A model generated the notes under the pieces. The model was not told where the DNA came from and ran no database searches. It saw only the letters and a list, made by a program, of their open reading frames with translations. From Planctomycetota bacterium (lineage in GTDB: Bacteria > Planctomycetota > UBA8742 > UBA2392), in NCBI GenBank assembly GCA_020638635.1, contig JACKIE010000005.1, forward strand, positions 1 to 64,000: a DNA stretch of 64,000 nt, given 5' to 3'. Each line of letters starts with the position of its first letter. Position 1 is the first letter of the stretch. The position numbers were made by a program, and so were the translations under genes. This document shows, in pieces, positions 1-7,732 of this stretch.

Positions 1-206
1 TTCCTTGCCTGCCCCAGCTGCTGTTCGAGCTCGCGGGCTTTCTCACCGCCGCCTTCCTGCAGCACGTCAAGCCGCTGCAACAGGTCGTCGTTCGCGCGGC
101 GCAGCGCTTCGTTTTCATCCTCGATTACGTTCAGGGAGCGTTCGGCAACATCGCGATCTTTGAGCGCTTTGTTGCGCTCTGCTTCAAGCGCGGTTACTGC
201 CTGGAG
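1..206 (-). CDS. Downstream -1-frame continuation of the coiled-coil protein (partial, runs off left edge)
   Basis: On the minus strand, immediately after a run of nine A (plus-strand T run 207-215), the -1 frame is open for 68 codons to the window edge. Its translation is typical coiled coil, rich in E, R, L, A and Q (for example LEAERNKALKDRDVAERSL), and continues the composition of the upstream 519-residue protein. The upstream frame stops only four codons after the A run, at 194-196. The A run contains the heptamer A-AAA-AAC in the upstream frame, a classic -1 slippery type. The segment may therefore be joined by programmed frameshifting or transcriptional slippage, or the gene may carry a real frameshift or a homopolymer sequencing error. 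The rest lies outside the window. Confidence 0.6.
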
Positions 207-1753
207 TTTTTTTTTCCGGCCTCGGTCTCTGACTGCGCGTCCGCCAGCTCGGCTTTCATCTTCTGCTCAAGCTCGCGGCGCAGGTTGGTCTCATTGGAAA
301 GCTGGGCCGCCATGCGGCGCTTTTCCTCAAGCCACTTGCCCTCCGAGGCGCGCAGGCTTTCGAGCTCGGCCTCCACGTTTTCGAACTTGCGCTTCAGCAT
401 GCCGAGTTCTTTGGCTGCGTTTCCGGCCTTGCCCAGGTCTGCGTTCAACTGCTGCAGCTCGGACTTGGACTTTTCTAGTTCGGCCTTGGCCTTCTCCAGC
501 TCGCCGCTTACAGCGTCTGCCTTGCTGGCGCCGGCCTTTGCTTTCTCGAGCTCTTTCTTGAGCTTGTCGAGTTCCTGCTTCACGCCCTGGGCTTCGGCTT
601 CCGCCTTCTTGGCTCGTTCCTCGACGGCCTTGCTTGCCTCAGGCAGCGTCTCGCCCATCTCGATGGCCTTAAGCTTCTGCTCGGCCTCGCGGCGGTTGTT
701 TGTTTCGTTGCTGAGCTGGCTGGCCAGGCGGCGCTTTTCCTCGAGCCACGCGCCTTCCTGGGTGCGCAGCTTCTCCAGCTCGATCTCCATGTTCTCGTAC
801 TTGGCGTGGCTGCGCTCGCCCTGCTTGAGCTGGCGCTTCAGGTCTTCAACCTGCTGCTGCAGCGCCTGGGTCTCTTCGGATGCGCCTTCGCTGGTCTGCG
901 CCAGTTCGCTGCGCACCTGCTCCAGCTCGGATTGCAGGGCGGTGATCTGGCCGCTGAGTTCGTCGCGTTCGCGCTCGGCCTGCTCGCGCAGGCTGGCTTC
1001 CTGGTTGATGCCCTCATTGGCCTCGGCGCTGGCGTTTTCCATGTCGGCCAGCTGCTGCTCGAGCTGCGCGATCTGCTCGCGCAACTGGTCGGCTTCGGCC
1101 TGGGCGTCGGCGGCGGCCGCCCCACCCTGCTCGGACTCCATCAGCTGTTGCTGAAGCTGGGCCAGGTCCTCGTCGCGCTGCTGCAGGGCGGCCTCCAGGG
1201 CGCTGTACTGCTGCGTGACGTTGTCCAGCTGCTGCTGCAGGTCCATGTAGGTGTCTACGGCCTGCGCGTTGCGCTGCTGGAGTTCCTCAATCTGCGCTTC
1301 GTACTGGTTGAGGAACTGCTCGTTGCCCGCCTGTCCGGCCTGGGCCTGCTTCAGGAGGTTCTGGGCGTTCTGGAAGGCCTGGTAGACCTTGGCGTACTCG
1401 TTCTTGTAGTTCTCGACCTTCTCGGTGGCCTGCTGCAGGCGCATTTCCATCTGGGTCTGCTGCATCACCAGCTGGTTGAATTCCTCGCGGTCGATGCCGG
1501 CGTCCATGCCGAACTTGTCGGTGACGGACTGCACGATGTTCATGATCACCTGCGGGGTGATCACCTTCACCTTGCTGGGCAACTGGCTGCGGTCGCGGAT
1601 CTGGGCGCTGGCGTCCAGGTCGGCCATGGCGCGCCCCACGTCATCGGAGGGCGGCGGGCCGGCCGGGCGGCGTGCGGGCTGTTGCTGGGGACGGGCGGGC
1701 TGGGCGCCCCCCGGGAGTTTGATGCTGCGAGTGCCAGTGTCGCGTCGCGCCAT
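194..1753 (-). CDS. Long coiled-coil protein of unknown function
   Basis: 519 residues. After a Pro/Gln/Arg-rich N-terminus (about 1-55) and a short ordered segment (about 60-90), the protein is almost wholly predicted coiled coil, very rich in Q, E, L and A, with no signal peptide or membrane segment. Two related blocks sit near residues 320-380 and 455-505; both contain WLEEKRR followed by QLSNETN and an RRE.EQK pattern, so they look like an internal duplication. The start is supported by GAGGAA just upstream of the ATG. The apparent stop follows an A9 run, and coiled coil resumes in the -1 frame, so the true product is probably longer. A structural or scaffold role is only inferred from the coiled coil. 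Confidence 0.75.
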   Translation of the reverse strand: MARRDTGTRSIKLPGGAQPARPQQQPARRPAGPPPSDDVGRAMADLDASAQIRDRSQLPSKVKVITPQVIMNIVQSVTDKFGMDAGIDREEFNQLVMQQTQMEMRLQQATEKVENYKNEYAKVYQAFQNAQNLLKQAQAGQAGNEQFLNQYEAQIEELQQRNAQAVDTYMDLQQQLDNVTQQYSALEAALQQRDEDLAQLQQQLMESEQGGAAAADAQAEADQLREQIAQLEQQLADMENASAEANEGINQEASLREQAERERDELSGQITALQSELEQVRSELAQTSEGASEETQALQQQVEDLKRQLKQGERSHAKYENMEIELEKLRTQEGAWLEEKRRLASQLSNETNNRREAEQKLKAIEMGETLPEASKAVEERAKKAEAEAQGVKQELDKLKKELEKAKAGASKADAVSGELEKAKAELEKSKSELQQLNADLGKAGNAAKELGMLKRKFENVEAELESLRASEGKWLEEKRRMAAQLSNETNLRRELEQKMKAELADAQSETEAGKKNSRQ

Positions 1754-1842
1754 CTTGTGTTCCTCGATCGTGCTGTGGAGAGCTTTTGTATAGCTGATTT
1801 GAGCACTTGCTCCAAGCCACTGCCACCACCGGGCGGCAAAAA

Positions 1843-1869
1843 GGGACAGGCACCAAAGGTGCCTGTCCC
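1843..1869. repeat. Intergenic palindrome, GGGACAGGCACC family
   Basis: Perfect 12-base arms GGGACAGGCACC and GGTGCCTGTCCC around AAA. It lies between the coiled-coil gene start and the stop of the next minus-strand gene. It belongs to the REP-like family repeated through the window and could also act as a terminator for the gene at 1889-2302. Confidence 0.9.
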
Positions 1870-1888
1870 TGGCGGCCGTATGCAGGCT

Positions 1889-2302
1889 TTAGCGGCGCTT
1901 GCCTTTGCTGGCCTTCTCGATGGCGTCTTTCAGGTCCTTGGGCGACTCACCCTTGACCTCTTCGAACTTGATCAGGTCGGGGCCCTGGTCGTAGTCGAGG
2001 CAGCGGCTGCCAACCAGGAACAGCTTGGCCTCGCCGTCGCTGCCGGACTTGATGATCTCATAGAAAGTGATGCAGTGGCGCATCTGCCCGGGCTCGAACG
2101 GGTTTTCGGCGTACTTGGTGACGGCCACATAGCCGCCCTGGCGGTTTGCGCCGAAGCTGATCACGTCGAAGCCTTCCTTGGTATCGACGCCGTCGGCATG
2201 GGCGATCTCGGCCCTGTCAACGAATGTGTTGTAGGCGTACGTGCCGGCGGCAATCAGCGCGGCCAGCGCGAACACTCCCTTGACCAGTGTATCGAATTTC
2301 AT
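1889..2302 (-). CDS. Membrane-anchored hypothetical protein, paralogue of its neighbour
   Basis: 137 residues with one N-terminal hydrophobic segment (about 5-27; signal anchor or signal peptide) and a small extracytoplasmic domain. The core pattern FYEIIKSGSDGEAKLFLVGSRC..D resembles IYEVVRKGEGKAELILVGSRC..W in the neighbour at 2433-2840. Both also share a hydrophobic N-terminus followed by FVDRAEIAHADG or FAGDPQPVYADG, so they are tandem paralogues. The Lys/Arg-rich tail ends in KGKRR. No family is recognised; a single Cys in GSRC is common to both. A role in the periplasm or on the outer face of the inner membrane is inferred. Confidence 0.7.
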   Translation of the reverse strand: MKFDTLVKGVFALAALIAAGTYAYNTFVDRAEIAHADGVDTKEGFDVISFGANRQGGYVAVTKYAENPFEPGQMRHCITFYEIIKSGSDGEAKLFLVGSRCLDYDQGPDLIKFEEVKGESPKDLKDAIEKASKGKRR

Positions 2303-2432
2303 GCGTTATCCTCTCGACCGGGGGAGGGTAGGTAGCGGGAATTGTAGCGTGAAACACCATCACAGGCACGCAGAAGCGCGGAATTTGAGGGCCGGGAATG
2401 GGGCCGGCCAGGGAGACCGACCCCCAAACCTG

Positions 2433-2840
2433 CTAGTCGCGGCTACCCCGTAACTTGGAGGGGGAGCTGGAGTCCGGTTTGAAATTGATCAGCTCAAAGC
2501 CCCTGTCCCATTCCACGCAGCGGCTGCCGACCAGGATCAGCTCGGCCTTGCCTTCGCCCTTGCGCACCACCTCGTAGATGGTCACGAAGTGGCGGGGCAC
2601 GTGCTTCAGCTCGTCTTTGCGCTCGCCGTCCAGGGGCATGGCGGCCGAGATCACCAGGTACTCGACGTCGCCCACGCGCAGGGTGGTGACTGCGTAGCCG
2701 TCGTCGGCCTTCTCGACGCTGGCGCCGTCGGCATACACGGGCTGTGGGTCGCCGGCGAAGCGGTCAAAGGCGTAAGTCACGGACGCCAGCAAGGCCGCGA
2801 ACACCAGCGGCACGCCCAACAGGATTGCGGTAACTTTCAT
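2433..2840 (-). CDS. Membrane-anchored hypothetical protein, paralogue of its neighbour
   Basis: 135 residues starting MKVTAILLG, with an N-terminal hydrophobic segment (about 4-24) and a short extracytoplasmic domain. The start was placed at this ATG because the hydrophobic segment follows at once and GGAG lies about 10 bases upstream; the longer reading adds an implausible polar tail. It shares the LILVGSRC core and overall layout with the gene at 1889-2302, indicating a duplication. It is separated from that gene by about 130 bases, so the two may be co-transcribed. Function unknown. Confidence 0.7.
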   Translation of the reverse strand: MKVTAILLGVPLVFAALLASVTYAFDRFAGDPQPVYADGASVEKADDGYAVTTLRVGDVEYLVISAAMPLDGERKDELKHVPRHFVTIYEVVRKGEGKAELILVGSRCVEWDRGFELINFKPDSSSPSKLRGSRD

Positions 2841-3215
2841 GGTTTTGCTCCAAGGGGAGTGGTGGGGGAGACGCTGACAGGGCAAGCCGCGACCCATGCG
2901 CCGAAACGGGCGCTCAGCCGAGCGGGTGACGCAGTCACCTCAACTCACGAAACGAGCCTGCGTGGTTGCCGTTCTGTCCGGGTACGCATGCGCCCCGGAC
3001 AATCGATGACTTTCTCGATCTCTACGCGGGAAGACCGGCAGGGGCGGGAGCGGGGTCCGTCAGAGATAAGTGGTGTTCGGCCCCGAAGGCTTACAGGTTT
3101 CCGCCGGGACAGGCACCTATGGTGCCTGTCCCTCTTGAGTGTGCAGATCGAAGCTGCCTTGAACGCTGAAAGGGGACGGTCACCAAGGTGACTGTCCCCG
3201 GTTGTGGTTTGCTTG
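2841..3215. repeat. Gene-free stretch with four hairpin-forming palindromes
   Basis: No credible gene. Seen here are GGTGAC-GCA-GTCACC near 2925-2940, arms TGTCCGGG (2975-2982) and CCCGGACA (2994-3001), GGGACAGGCACC-TAT-GGTGCCTGTCCC (3106-3132), and GGGGACGGTCACC/GGTGACTGTCCCC (3172-3199). The last copy is flanked by AACGCTGAAA and GGTTGTGG, flanks that recur wholly or partly around other copies, for example at 13995 and 10962. Some of these probably also terminate dnaB transcripts. Confidence 0.8.
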
Positions 3216-4634
3216 CTAGCCCTGCGGGATGCTGGCCCAGTTGGTGGGCATGCTCTGGCGCAGCTCGAAGCGCGTGAAGCGCTTGCGGAACAGCATTTCC
3301 ACGTCGCCGGTGGGGCCGTTGCGGTTCTTGGCCACGATCAGGTCCACCTCGGCCAGCTCGTTGGTGTCGATGGCGCCGTCCTCAGATTCCTTGCGGTGGA
3401 TCATCAGCACCTGGTCGGCGTCCTGTTCGATGCTGCCCGATTCGCGCAGGTCGCTGAGCATCGGGCGCTTCTCCCGGCTGCTGCGCTGCTCGACGCCGCG
3501 GTTCAGCTGCGCCGCCGTGATCACCGGAATATTCAACTCGCGCGCGAGCGCCTTGAGGCCTCGGCTGATGTTGCCGATCTGCAGGTGGCGGTCCAGCCGC
3601 TCGTTGTCCTTCACCAGCTGCAGGTAGTCCACGAACACGCACTCGATGTCGTGGCGCTCTTTCATGCGGCGCGCCTTGCTGCGGATCTCGGACATGTTCA
3701 GCGTGAACGAGTCGTCCACGAAGATCGCCGCCTGGGCCAGCCGGCCGGTGGCCTCTTTCAGCTCTGCCTCTTCCTGCTTGTTGTAGAGGCCCAGCTTGAC
3801 CTTCTTGAGGTCCACGCCGGCGTTGGCGCAGATCACGCGCTGCACCAGCTCGGTGGCTGTCATTTCCAGGCTGAACACCAGCACGCCGCCCTTGCCGTCT
3901 TCGCGGCGGTTGTGGGCGTCCAGCGCGATGTTTTCAGCCAGATTCAGCAGCAGCGAGGTCTTGCCCTGGCCGGGGCGCGCGCCGATCACGATCAGCTCAC
4001 CGGGCTTCCAGCCCGTGGTGAAGGCGTCGAGGTCGCTGTAGCCGCTGCTCAGGCCGGGCAGGGCGTGGCCGTCGTGGGAGAGGCGCCACTCGCGCATTCG
4101 TGCCTGCTGCTCCATCACCTTCTGGATCAGCATCTGCACGCTGTGGGTTTCGCCGTGGAAGCGCTGGGCGGCGATCTCGAACACGTCGCGCTCAAGCTTT
4201 TCGATCACGTCGCCCGGCGTGCGGGTTTCGTCCAGCGCCATGCTTCGGATGTCGCTGGCGCGCAGAATCACCTCGCGCATCAGCGCCCGGTCGCGCACGA
4301 TGCCGGCGTAGCGCTCGGCCCCGTAGGCGCTGGGTACGCTGTGGCTCATGTCCGACAGGTAGGCGTGCAGCGCGTCATTGCCGCCGCACTCGTCCAGCGC
4401 GCCGTTCTTGCGCACCTGTTCGCCTACGCTGACCCAGTCGATTTCGTGCCCTTCGGCCGAGAGCTGCTGGATCGCGCGGTAGATGTGCTGGTGGCTGGCG
4501 CGCCAGAACATCTCGGGCTGTTTCAGAATCAGCGTGACCTCGGGCAGGCAGCCCGGGTCAACGAAAACCGCGCCCAGCACGGCCTGTTCGGCCTCGATGC
4601 TGTGCGGGGGGATGTAGCCTTGCTCGGTTGCCAT
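3216..4634 (-). CDS. dnaB: Replicative DNA helicase DnaB
   Basis: 472 residues, close to the usual DnaB length. The N-terminal primase-interacting domain begins PPHSIEAEQAVLGA. The RecA-like core has Walker A GARPGQGKTS (about 217-226), Walker B CVFVDYLQL and the conserved DLRESGSIEQDADQV region with the arginine finger motif. It unwinds DNA ahead of the replisome as a hexamer and recruits DnaG primase. I chose the ATG at 4634 with GGAG about 14 bases upstream; a GTG six codons earlier is possible. No intein. It is flanked by palindromic repeats rather than by rplI or other replication genes, so it appears monocistronic. Confidence 0.97.
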   Translation of the reverse strand: MATEQGYIPPHSIEAEQAVLGAVFVDPGCLPEVTLILKQPEMFWRASHQHIYRAIQQLSAEGHEIDWVSVGEQVRKNGALDECGGNDALHAYLSDMSHSVPSAYGAERYAGIVRDRALMREVILRASDIRSMALDETRTPGDVIEKLERDVFEIAAQRFHGETHSVQMLIQKVMEQQARMREWRLSHDGHALPGLSSGYSDLDAFTTGWKPGELIVIGARPGQGKTSLLLNLAENIALDAHNRREDGKGGVLVFSLEMTATELVQRVICANAGVDLKKVKLGLYNKQEEAELKEATGRLAQAAIFVDDSFTLNMSEIRSKARRMKERHDIECVFVDYLQLVKDNERLDRHLQIGNISRGLKALARELNIPVITAAQLNRGVEQRSSREKRPMLSDLRESGSIEQDADQVLMIHRKESEDGAIDTNELAEVDLIVAKNRNGPTGDVEMLFRKRFTRFELRQSMPTNWASIPQG

Positions 4635-4696
4635 GATGCGTATGTGCTCCACACGTCCAATCCGGACGCGAACATGTTAGCGGCCAGTGCGACATA

Positions 4697-4984
4697 TTCT
4701 GTCGCCCCTGACGGGGCTCAGTGGTTTGATGCACGGTAACCCGGGGCTTACGCCCCGGGCTAAGTTCTTGCGCCGCCTGCGGCGTCTTTCGGCCATCCGC
4801 GGCAGCTTTTCGGCCATCCGCGGCGGCTTTAGGCCATCCGCGCAGGCTTTCGGCCATCCGCAGCGGTGCCTGGCCCGCTTGCGGCAGCGTTCAGCCCGCT
4901 TGCGGGCGTCAGAACTTAGCCCCGGGCGTGAGCCCGGGGTCCGGTTTGCATTCAATCCAAGGAGCCCCGTAATGGGCGACAGAA
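4697..4984. mobile_element. 288-bp MITE-like inverted-repeat element
   Basis: The ends are 23-base inverted repeats (4697-4719 and 4962-4984; 21 of 23 positions match). Inside them lies a second inverted pair of about 30 bases (about 4739-4768 and 4911-4942), containing CCGGGGC and AAGTTCT. The middle (about 4775-4905) holds four tandem degenerate copies of a unit containing TTCGGCCATCCGC, then two copies of a CCCGCTTGCGG unit. There is no coding capacity. It lies between dnaB and queD. No obvious target-site duplication was seen. It could be a non-autonomous transposon or a large REP/BIME-type cluster. Confidence 0.7.
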
Positions 4985-5097
4985 CTTCCAAGTTGTAGCG
5001 CGGAGCCGCCGACCGCGAGGGGTGTGATCGGATTTCGGAAAAGGTGTCAGTGCCGCACCCTTGTGGAGAACCGGTGCAAGGTTGCTATATCGGTGCC

Positions 5098-5454
5098 ATG
5101 GAGATCTACAAGACCTTCCGCATCGAGGCCGCGCACAGGCTGCCGAACGTGCCACCCGGGCACAAGTGCGGGCGTCTGCACGGCCACTCGTTCGAGATTT
5201 CCGTGCACGTGGAGGGCCCGGTCGGCGAGAAGACCGGCTGGGTGCAGGACTTCGCCGAGATCAAGCAGGCCTTTGCGCCGCTGGATGCGCAGCTTGACCA
5301 CAACTACCTCAACGACATCGAAGGCCTGGAAAACCCCACCAGCGAAAACCTCGCGATCTGGGTCTGGCAGCGCCTCAAGCCCGCCCTCGCCAACCTGAGC
5401 AAAATCGCCGTGAAAGAAACCTGCACCGCCGGCTGCGTGTATCGCGGCAGGTAG
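5098..5454 (+). CDS. queD: 6-carboxy-5,6,7,8-tetrahydropterin synthase (QueD/PTPS family)
   Basis: 118 residues, standard QueD size. It converts 7,8-dihydroneopterin triphosphate to 6-carboxytetrahydropterin in queuosine precursor synthesis. Visible motifs are the zinc ligands His13 (AAHRLP) and His28/His30 (RLHGHSFE), the probable catalytic Cys24 in [17 protein letters not shown] and the C-terminal KET motif. The start is the ATG of [16 protein letters not shown]; an upstream in-frame extension is not supported by the family. No other queuosine genes lie nearby. A palindrome 10 bases after the stop may terminate the transcript. Confidence 0.93.
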   Translation: MEIYKTFRIEAAHRLPNVPPGHKCGRLHGHSFEISVHVEGPVGEKTGWVQDFAEIKQAFAPLDAQLDHNYLNDIEGLENPTSENLAIWVWQRLKPALANLSKIAVKETCTAGCVYRGR

Positions 5455-5464
5455 AAACGAGTAA

Positions 5465-5493
5465 GGGGACAGTCACCAAAGGTGACTGTCCCC
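5465..5493. repeat. Intergenic palindrome, GGGGACAGTCACC family
   Basis: Perfect 13-base arms GGGGACAGTCACC and GGTGACTGTCCCC around AAA. It lies between the convergent queD and esterase genes, where it could serve as a bidirectional terminator. Confidence 0.9.
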
Positions 5494-5530
5494 AACCCGG
5501 CCGTCCCACGATACGGCCGGGCCTGGAGGC

Positions 5531-6421
5531 CTAGTTGCCCCCGGCGGTTCCGGAAACTCGGGCGCGGTCAGCCTGTTCGTCGATCCACTTGTAGAGGCGC
5601 GGTTCGCGGATGGTGGAGTGGGCCACCCCTTGTTGAACCAGGAACTCGTGCTCGATGCCCTTGCGGTTCAACTCTTCGTGCAGCAGGCGGTTCTGCGGGT
5701 AGAGGCCCATCTGGTCTTCCGTGCCGGTGGTGATGAACAGCTTGAAGGGAAGCTTGCGATCCAGGCGGCGAACCTGCTCGAAGGGGCTGTAGGCTTCGAA
5801 CTGCTTGATGTCGCCGAACTTGCCGGCCACGCCGCTCTGCCAGCGATCCAGGTAGAAGCTGTCACCGTACTCATCCTCGAACGCCTGGATGCGCTCTTCG
5901 GGCTCGAAGGGCGACACGTCGTAAGCGAAGGGGCTCGCGGCCGCGACGGCGTCGAAGGCCTGCGGGTGGCGCAGGCTGAGCATCATGGCGCTGAGGCCGC
6001 CCATGCTGTGGCCGAAGGCGATGGTTGTGTCGTTGGCGCGGTACTCGCGGCGCACGCGGGGAATGATTTCCTCAAACAGGACTCGCTCGGACTCGCCGGC
6101 GATCACGTCCAAGCGCCCGACGCTGGGGGCCAGCACGATGAAGGGGCCGAACTCTTCGGCTTCCATCTTGGGCAGCATGCGTTCGCCGAGGCCGCCCTTG
6201 GCGCCCCAGGTGCGGTGGCTGCCGCCGCCGCCGTGGAAGTACACAAGCAGCGGGAACTCGCGTGCGCTTTCGCGCTCGTACTGGGGCGGAAGGTAGACGC
6301 GGTACTCGAGTTGTTGCTTCGGCAGCGCGACTGCCTCGTAGTCGCTTTCGATCTTCTCGGACAGCTCGATGGCGCAACCGCCGAGCAGCAACAAGGGAAT
6401 GGTGAGCAGCAGGGTTTTCAT
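5531..6421 (-). CDS. Lipoprotein esterase, alpha/beta hydrolase (esterase D-like)
   Basis: 296 residues. The N-terminus MKTLLLTIPLLLLGGC is a signal peptide with a lipobox, so the enzyme is probably a lipid-anchored envelope protein. The fold motifs are the oxyanion loop YFHGGGGSH, the nucleophile GHSMGG, the acid in TGTEDQMG and the His in GVAHS, a complete Ser-Asp-His triad of the putative esterase (PF00756-like) family. The start is preceded by GGAGG. The substrate cannot be read from sequence; acyl or feruloyl-type esterases share this family. It is transcribed away from the XRE-cupin gene across an AT-rich region of about 157 bases. Confidence 0.85.
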   Translation of the reverse strand: MKTLLLTIPLLLLGGCAIELSEKIESDYEAVALPKQQLEYRVYLPPQYERESAREFPLLVYFHGGGGSHRTWGAKGGLGERMLPKMEAEEFGPFIVLAPSVGRLDVIAGESERVLFEEIIPRVRREYRANDTTIAFGHSMGGLSAMMLSLRHPQAFDAVAAASPFAYDVSPFEPEERIQAFEDEYGDSFYLDRWQSGVAGKFGDIKQFEAYSPFEQVRRLDRKLPFKLFITTGTEDQMGLYPQNRLLHEELNRKGIEHEFLVQQGVAHSTIREPRLYKWIDEQADRARVSGTAGGN

Positions 6422-6468
6422 GGGTAATCCTCCAGGTTTGTTCAACGTGGAATGAACAGCGGAGTGTA

Positions 6469-6485
6469 TTTTCGTATTCCGAAAA
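6469..6485. promoter_or_regulatory. Possible operator in divergent promoter region
   Basis: In the AT-rich gap between the divergent esterase and XRE-cupin genes lie several inverted repeats: TTTTCG-TATTC-CGAAAA (6469-6485), GTTCA/TGAAC (6440-6457) and ATAGAA/TTCTAT (about 6495-6512). They are plausible binding sites for the XRE protein encoded alongside, but this is inferred only from position and symmetry. Confidence 0.4.
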
Positions 6486-6578
6486 CAAGTTTGAATAGAA
6501 TGAATTTTCTATCCGGAGTGGTGCGTTGTATCCTCAGGAAAACCGACGGCTCCGACCAAACCGGCAGGGAGGACAGCC

Positions 6579-7166
6579 ATGCTCTCCAAGACACTCGAGA
6601 AGGAACTATCCGCCTACCGTATCGGCGAGAAGGTCAAGGAACTGCGCGCCAAGCGCGGCCTGCGCCTGGTTGAGCTGGGTTCGCACACCGGCCTGTCGGC
6701 CGCGATGCTGAGCAAGATCGAGCGCGGCAAGCTGGTGCCGACGCTGCCGACACTGATGCGCATCGCGCTGGTGTTCAGCGTGGGGCTGGACTACTTTTTT
6801 ACGGACCAGGCCAACCGCCACGCCTTTGCCATCACGCGCAAGGGAGATCGCGTGCGCCTGCCGGCCGCGCTGGACAAGAAGGTGGTGCCCTACGACTTTG
6901 AAAGCCTCGATTACGAGGCTCTTGAGCCGAAGCTCAACGCCTTCCGGGCCGAGTTCAAGGAAGTAAGCGAGCCGCCCACCCATGTGCACACGGGTGTGGA
7001 GTTCATCTACCTGGTAAGCGGCAAACTCGAGCTGACCTGGCACGGCGAGAAGCACGAGCTGCAGGCCGGCGACAGCGTCTACTTCGACTCCACCATAAGC
7101 CACGGCTACCGGCGCCTGGGCAAAGAGGAGTGCGCCGGCGTGGTGGTAACCCTACCGAGCACATAA
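6579..7166 (+). CDS. XRE-family transcriptional regulator with C-terminal cupin domain
   Basis: 195 residues. An HTH_3/XRE DNA-binding domain (about 14-70) contains ELRAKRGLRLVELGSHTGLSAAMLSKIERGKLVPTL split over the usual helices. A small-molecule-binding cupin_2 domain (about 115-190) has PPTHVHTGVEFIYLVSGKLEL, GDSVYFDSTISHGYR. Such regulators commonly control metabolic or stress genes, often the adjacent divergent gene, here the lipoprotein esterase. The ATG at 6579 follows GGGAGGACAGCC. The ligand is unknown. Downstream lies a transposase remnant, so this gene marks the left boundary of a degraded island. Confidence 0.9.
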   Translation: MLSKTLEKELSAYRIGEKVKELRAKRGLRLVELGSHTGLSAAMLSKIERGKLVPTLPTLMRIALVFSVGLDYFFTDQANRHAFAITRKGDRVRLPAALDKKVVPYDFESLDYEALEPKLNAFRAEFKEVSEPPTHVHTGVEFIYLVSGKLELTWHGEKHELQAGDSVYFDSTISHGYRRLGKEECAGVVVTLPST

Positions 7167-7177
7167 CCGGGAGCAGT

Positions 7178-7327
7178 TGTGACCTGCAGATTGCACGAGC
7201 CACCGCCAACGAGCTGTCCCGGCCGAAGGGCTGGGACAAGCCCACGCCCTCGCAGGCCTGGGCGGACCGCGAGCCGATCCAGGCTGAGCTGCGCCGGCAG
7301 TTTGTCGAATTGCGTGAGAGCATGCTG
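7178..7327 (+). pseudogene. Remnant of an integrase-core transposase C-terminus
   Basis: In the frame running through 7178-7327 the translation contains ARATANELSRPKGWDK, PTPSQAWADREPI and ELRRQFVELRESM. It resembles the C-terminal tail of IS3/IS481-type integrase-core transposases, which have an N.RP..G..TP.EAW..R.PI pattern. The catalytic DDE domain is absent and the fragment abuts the XRE-cupin stop. It is therefore a truncated, dead relic and the longer open frame there is not a real gene. The family assignment rests on pattern memory only. Confidence 0.5.
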
Positions 7328-7521
7328 GCCGACTTCTGCGCAGCAGAAGTCGGCCTTAATAGGAGCCGTGCGGACATCTCGCGGCTCCGGTGGAGCCGCG
7401 AGAAAGCGGAGCTATGCGGAGCGGCCGGCGCGTCAGTGCCGCTCCGCGCGCATCGAATCATCGAACAGGAAACATCCGGACCCGGGGCGGGGGGCATTAA
7501 GCCCCCGCCCCCGGGTCCGGG
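7327..7521. repeat. Three consecutive strong hairpins
   Basis: Stem 1 is GGCCGACTTCTG/CAGAAGTCGGCC (7327-7355, 5-base loop). Stem 2 is CTCGCGGCTCC/GGAGCCGCGAG (7378-7402, 3-base loop). Stem 3 is about 21 bp (7475-7521) with loop ATTAA and a core of CCCGGGGC and GCCCCCGG. They lie between the transposase relic and the Rhs fragment. They could be transposon-end structures, terminators or a structured RNA. Confidence 0.75.
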
Positions 7522-7732
7522 CATGGACACACCCGAAGTGCTTTCAAAGAGAGAGCTCGCCAGTCTGGAGCGCAAGGGGCGCAACGCGCCGCGCACGCAG
7601 CCTGGCCGCACTGCGGCCAGGCAAGGGCATGCCGGCGCGCTGGTCGATCTCGGTTTTCTTAGCTACCGGAAGAGGACAATTACCCCACCCATTAAACCCG
7701 GAAAACGCGCAAACAAATAGCGAAGGACACAC

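Noticed and set aside
806..2335. 509-codon open frame on the plus strand, opposite the coiled-coil gene
   Set aside because: Low-complexity Leu/Val/Gly translation, no motif; an antisense shadow in GC-rich DNA covering two real minus-strand genes and an intergenic palindrome.
3204..4739. 511-codon plus-strand frame opposite dnaB
   Set aside because: Exactly antisense to a clear DnaB gene; the translation has no fold motif.
4775..4905. Tandem TTCGGCCATCCGC units as a possible CRISPR array
   Set aside because: Units are adjacent and degenerate with no unique spacers, and they sit within a larger inverted-repeat element; no cas genes.
7130..7720. 196-codon plus-strand frame as an intact gene
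   Set aside because: It starts inside the XRE-cupin gene and only its first third resembles a transposase end; the rest runs through three hairpins. Kept only as a remnant.
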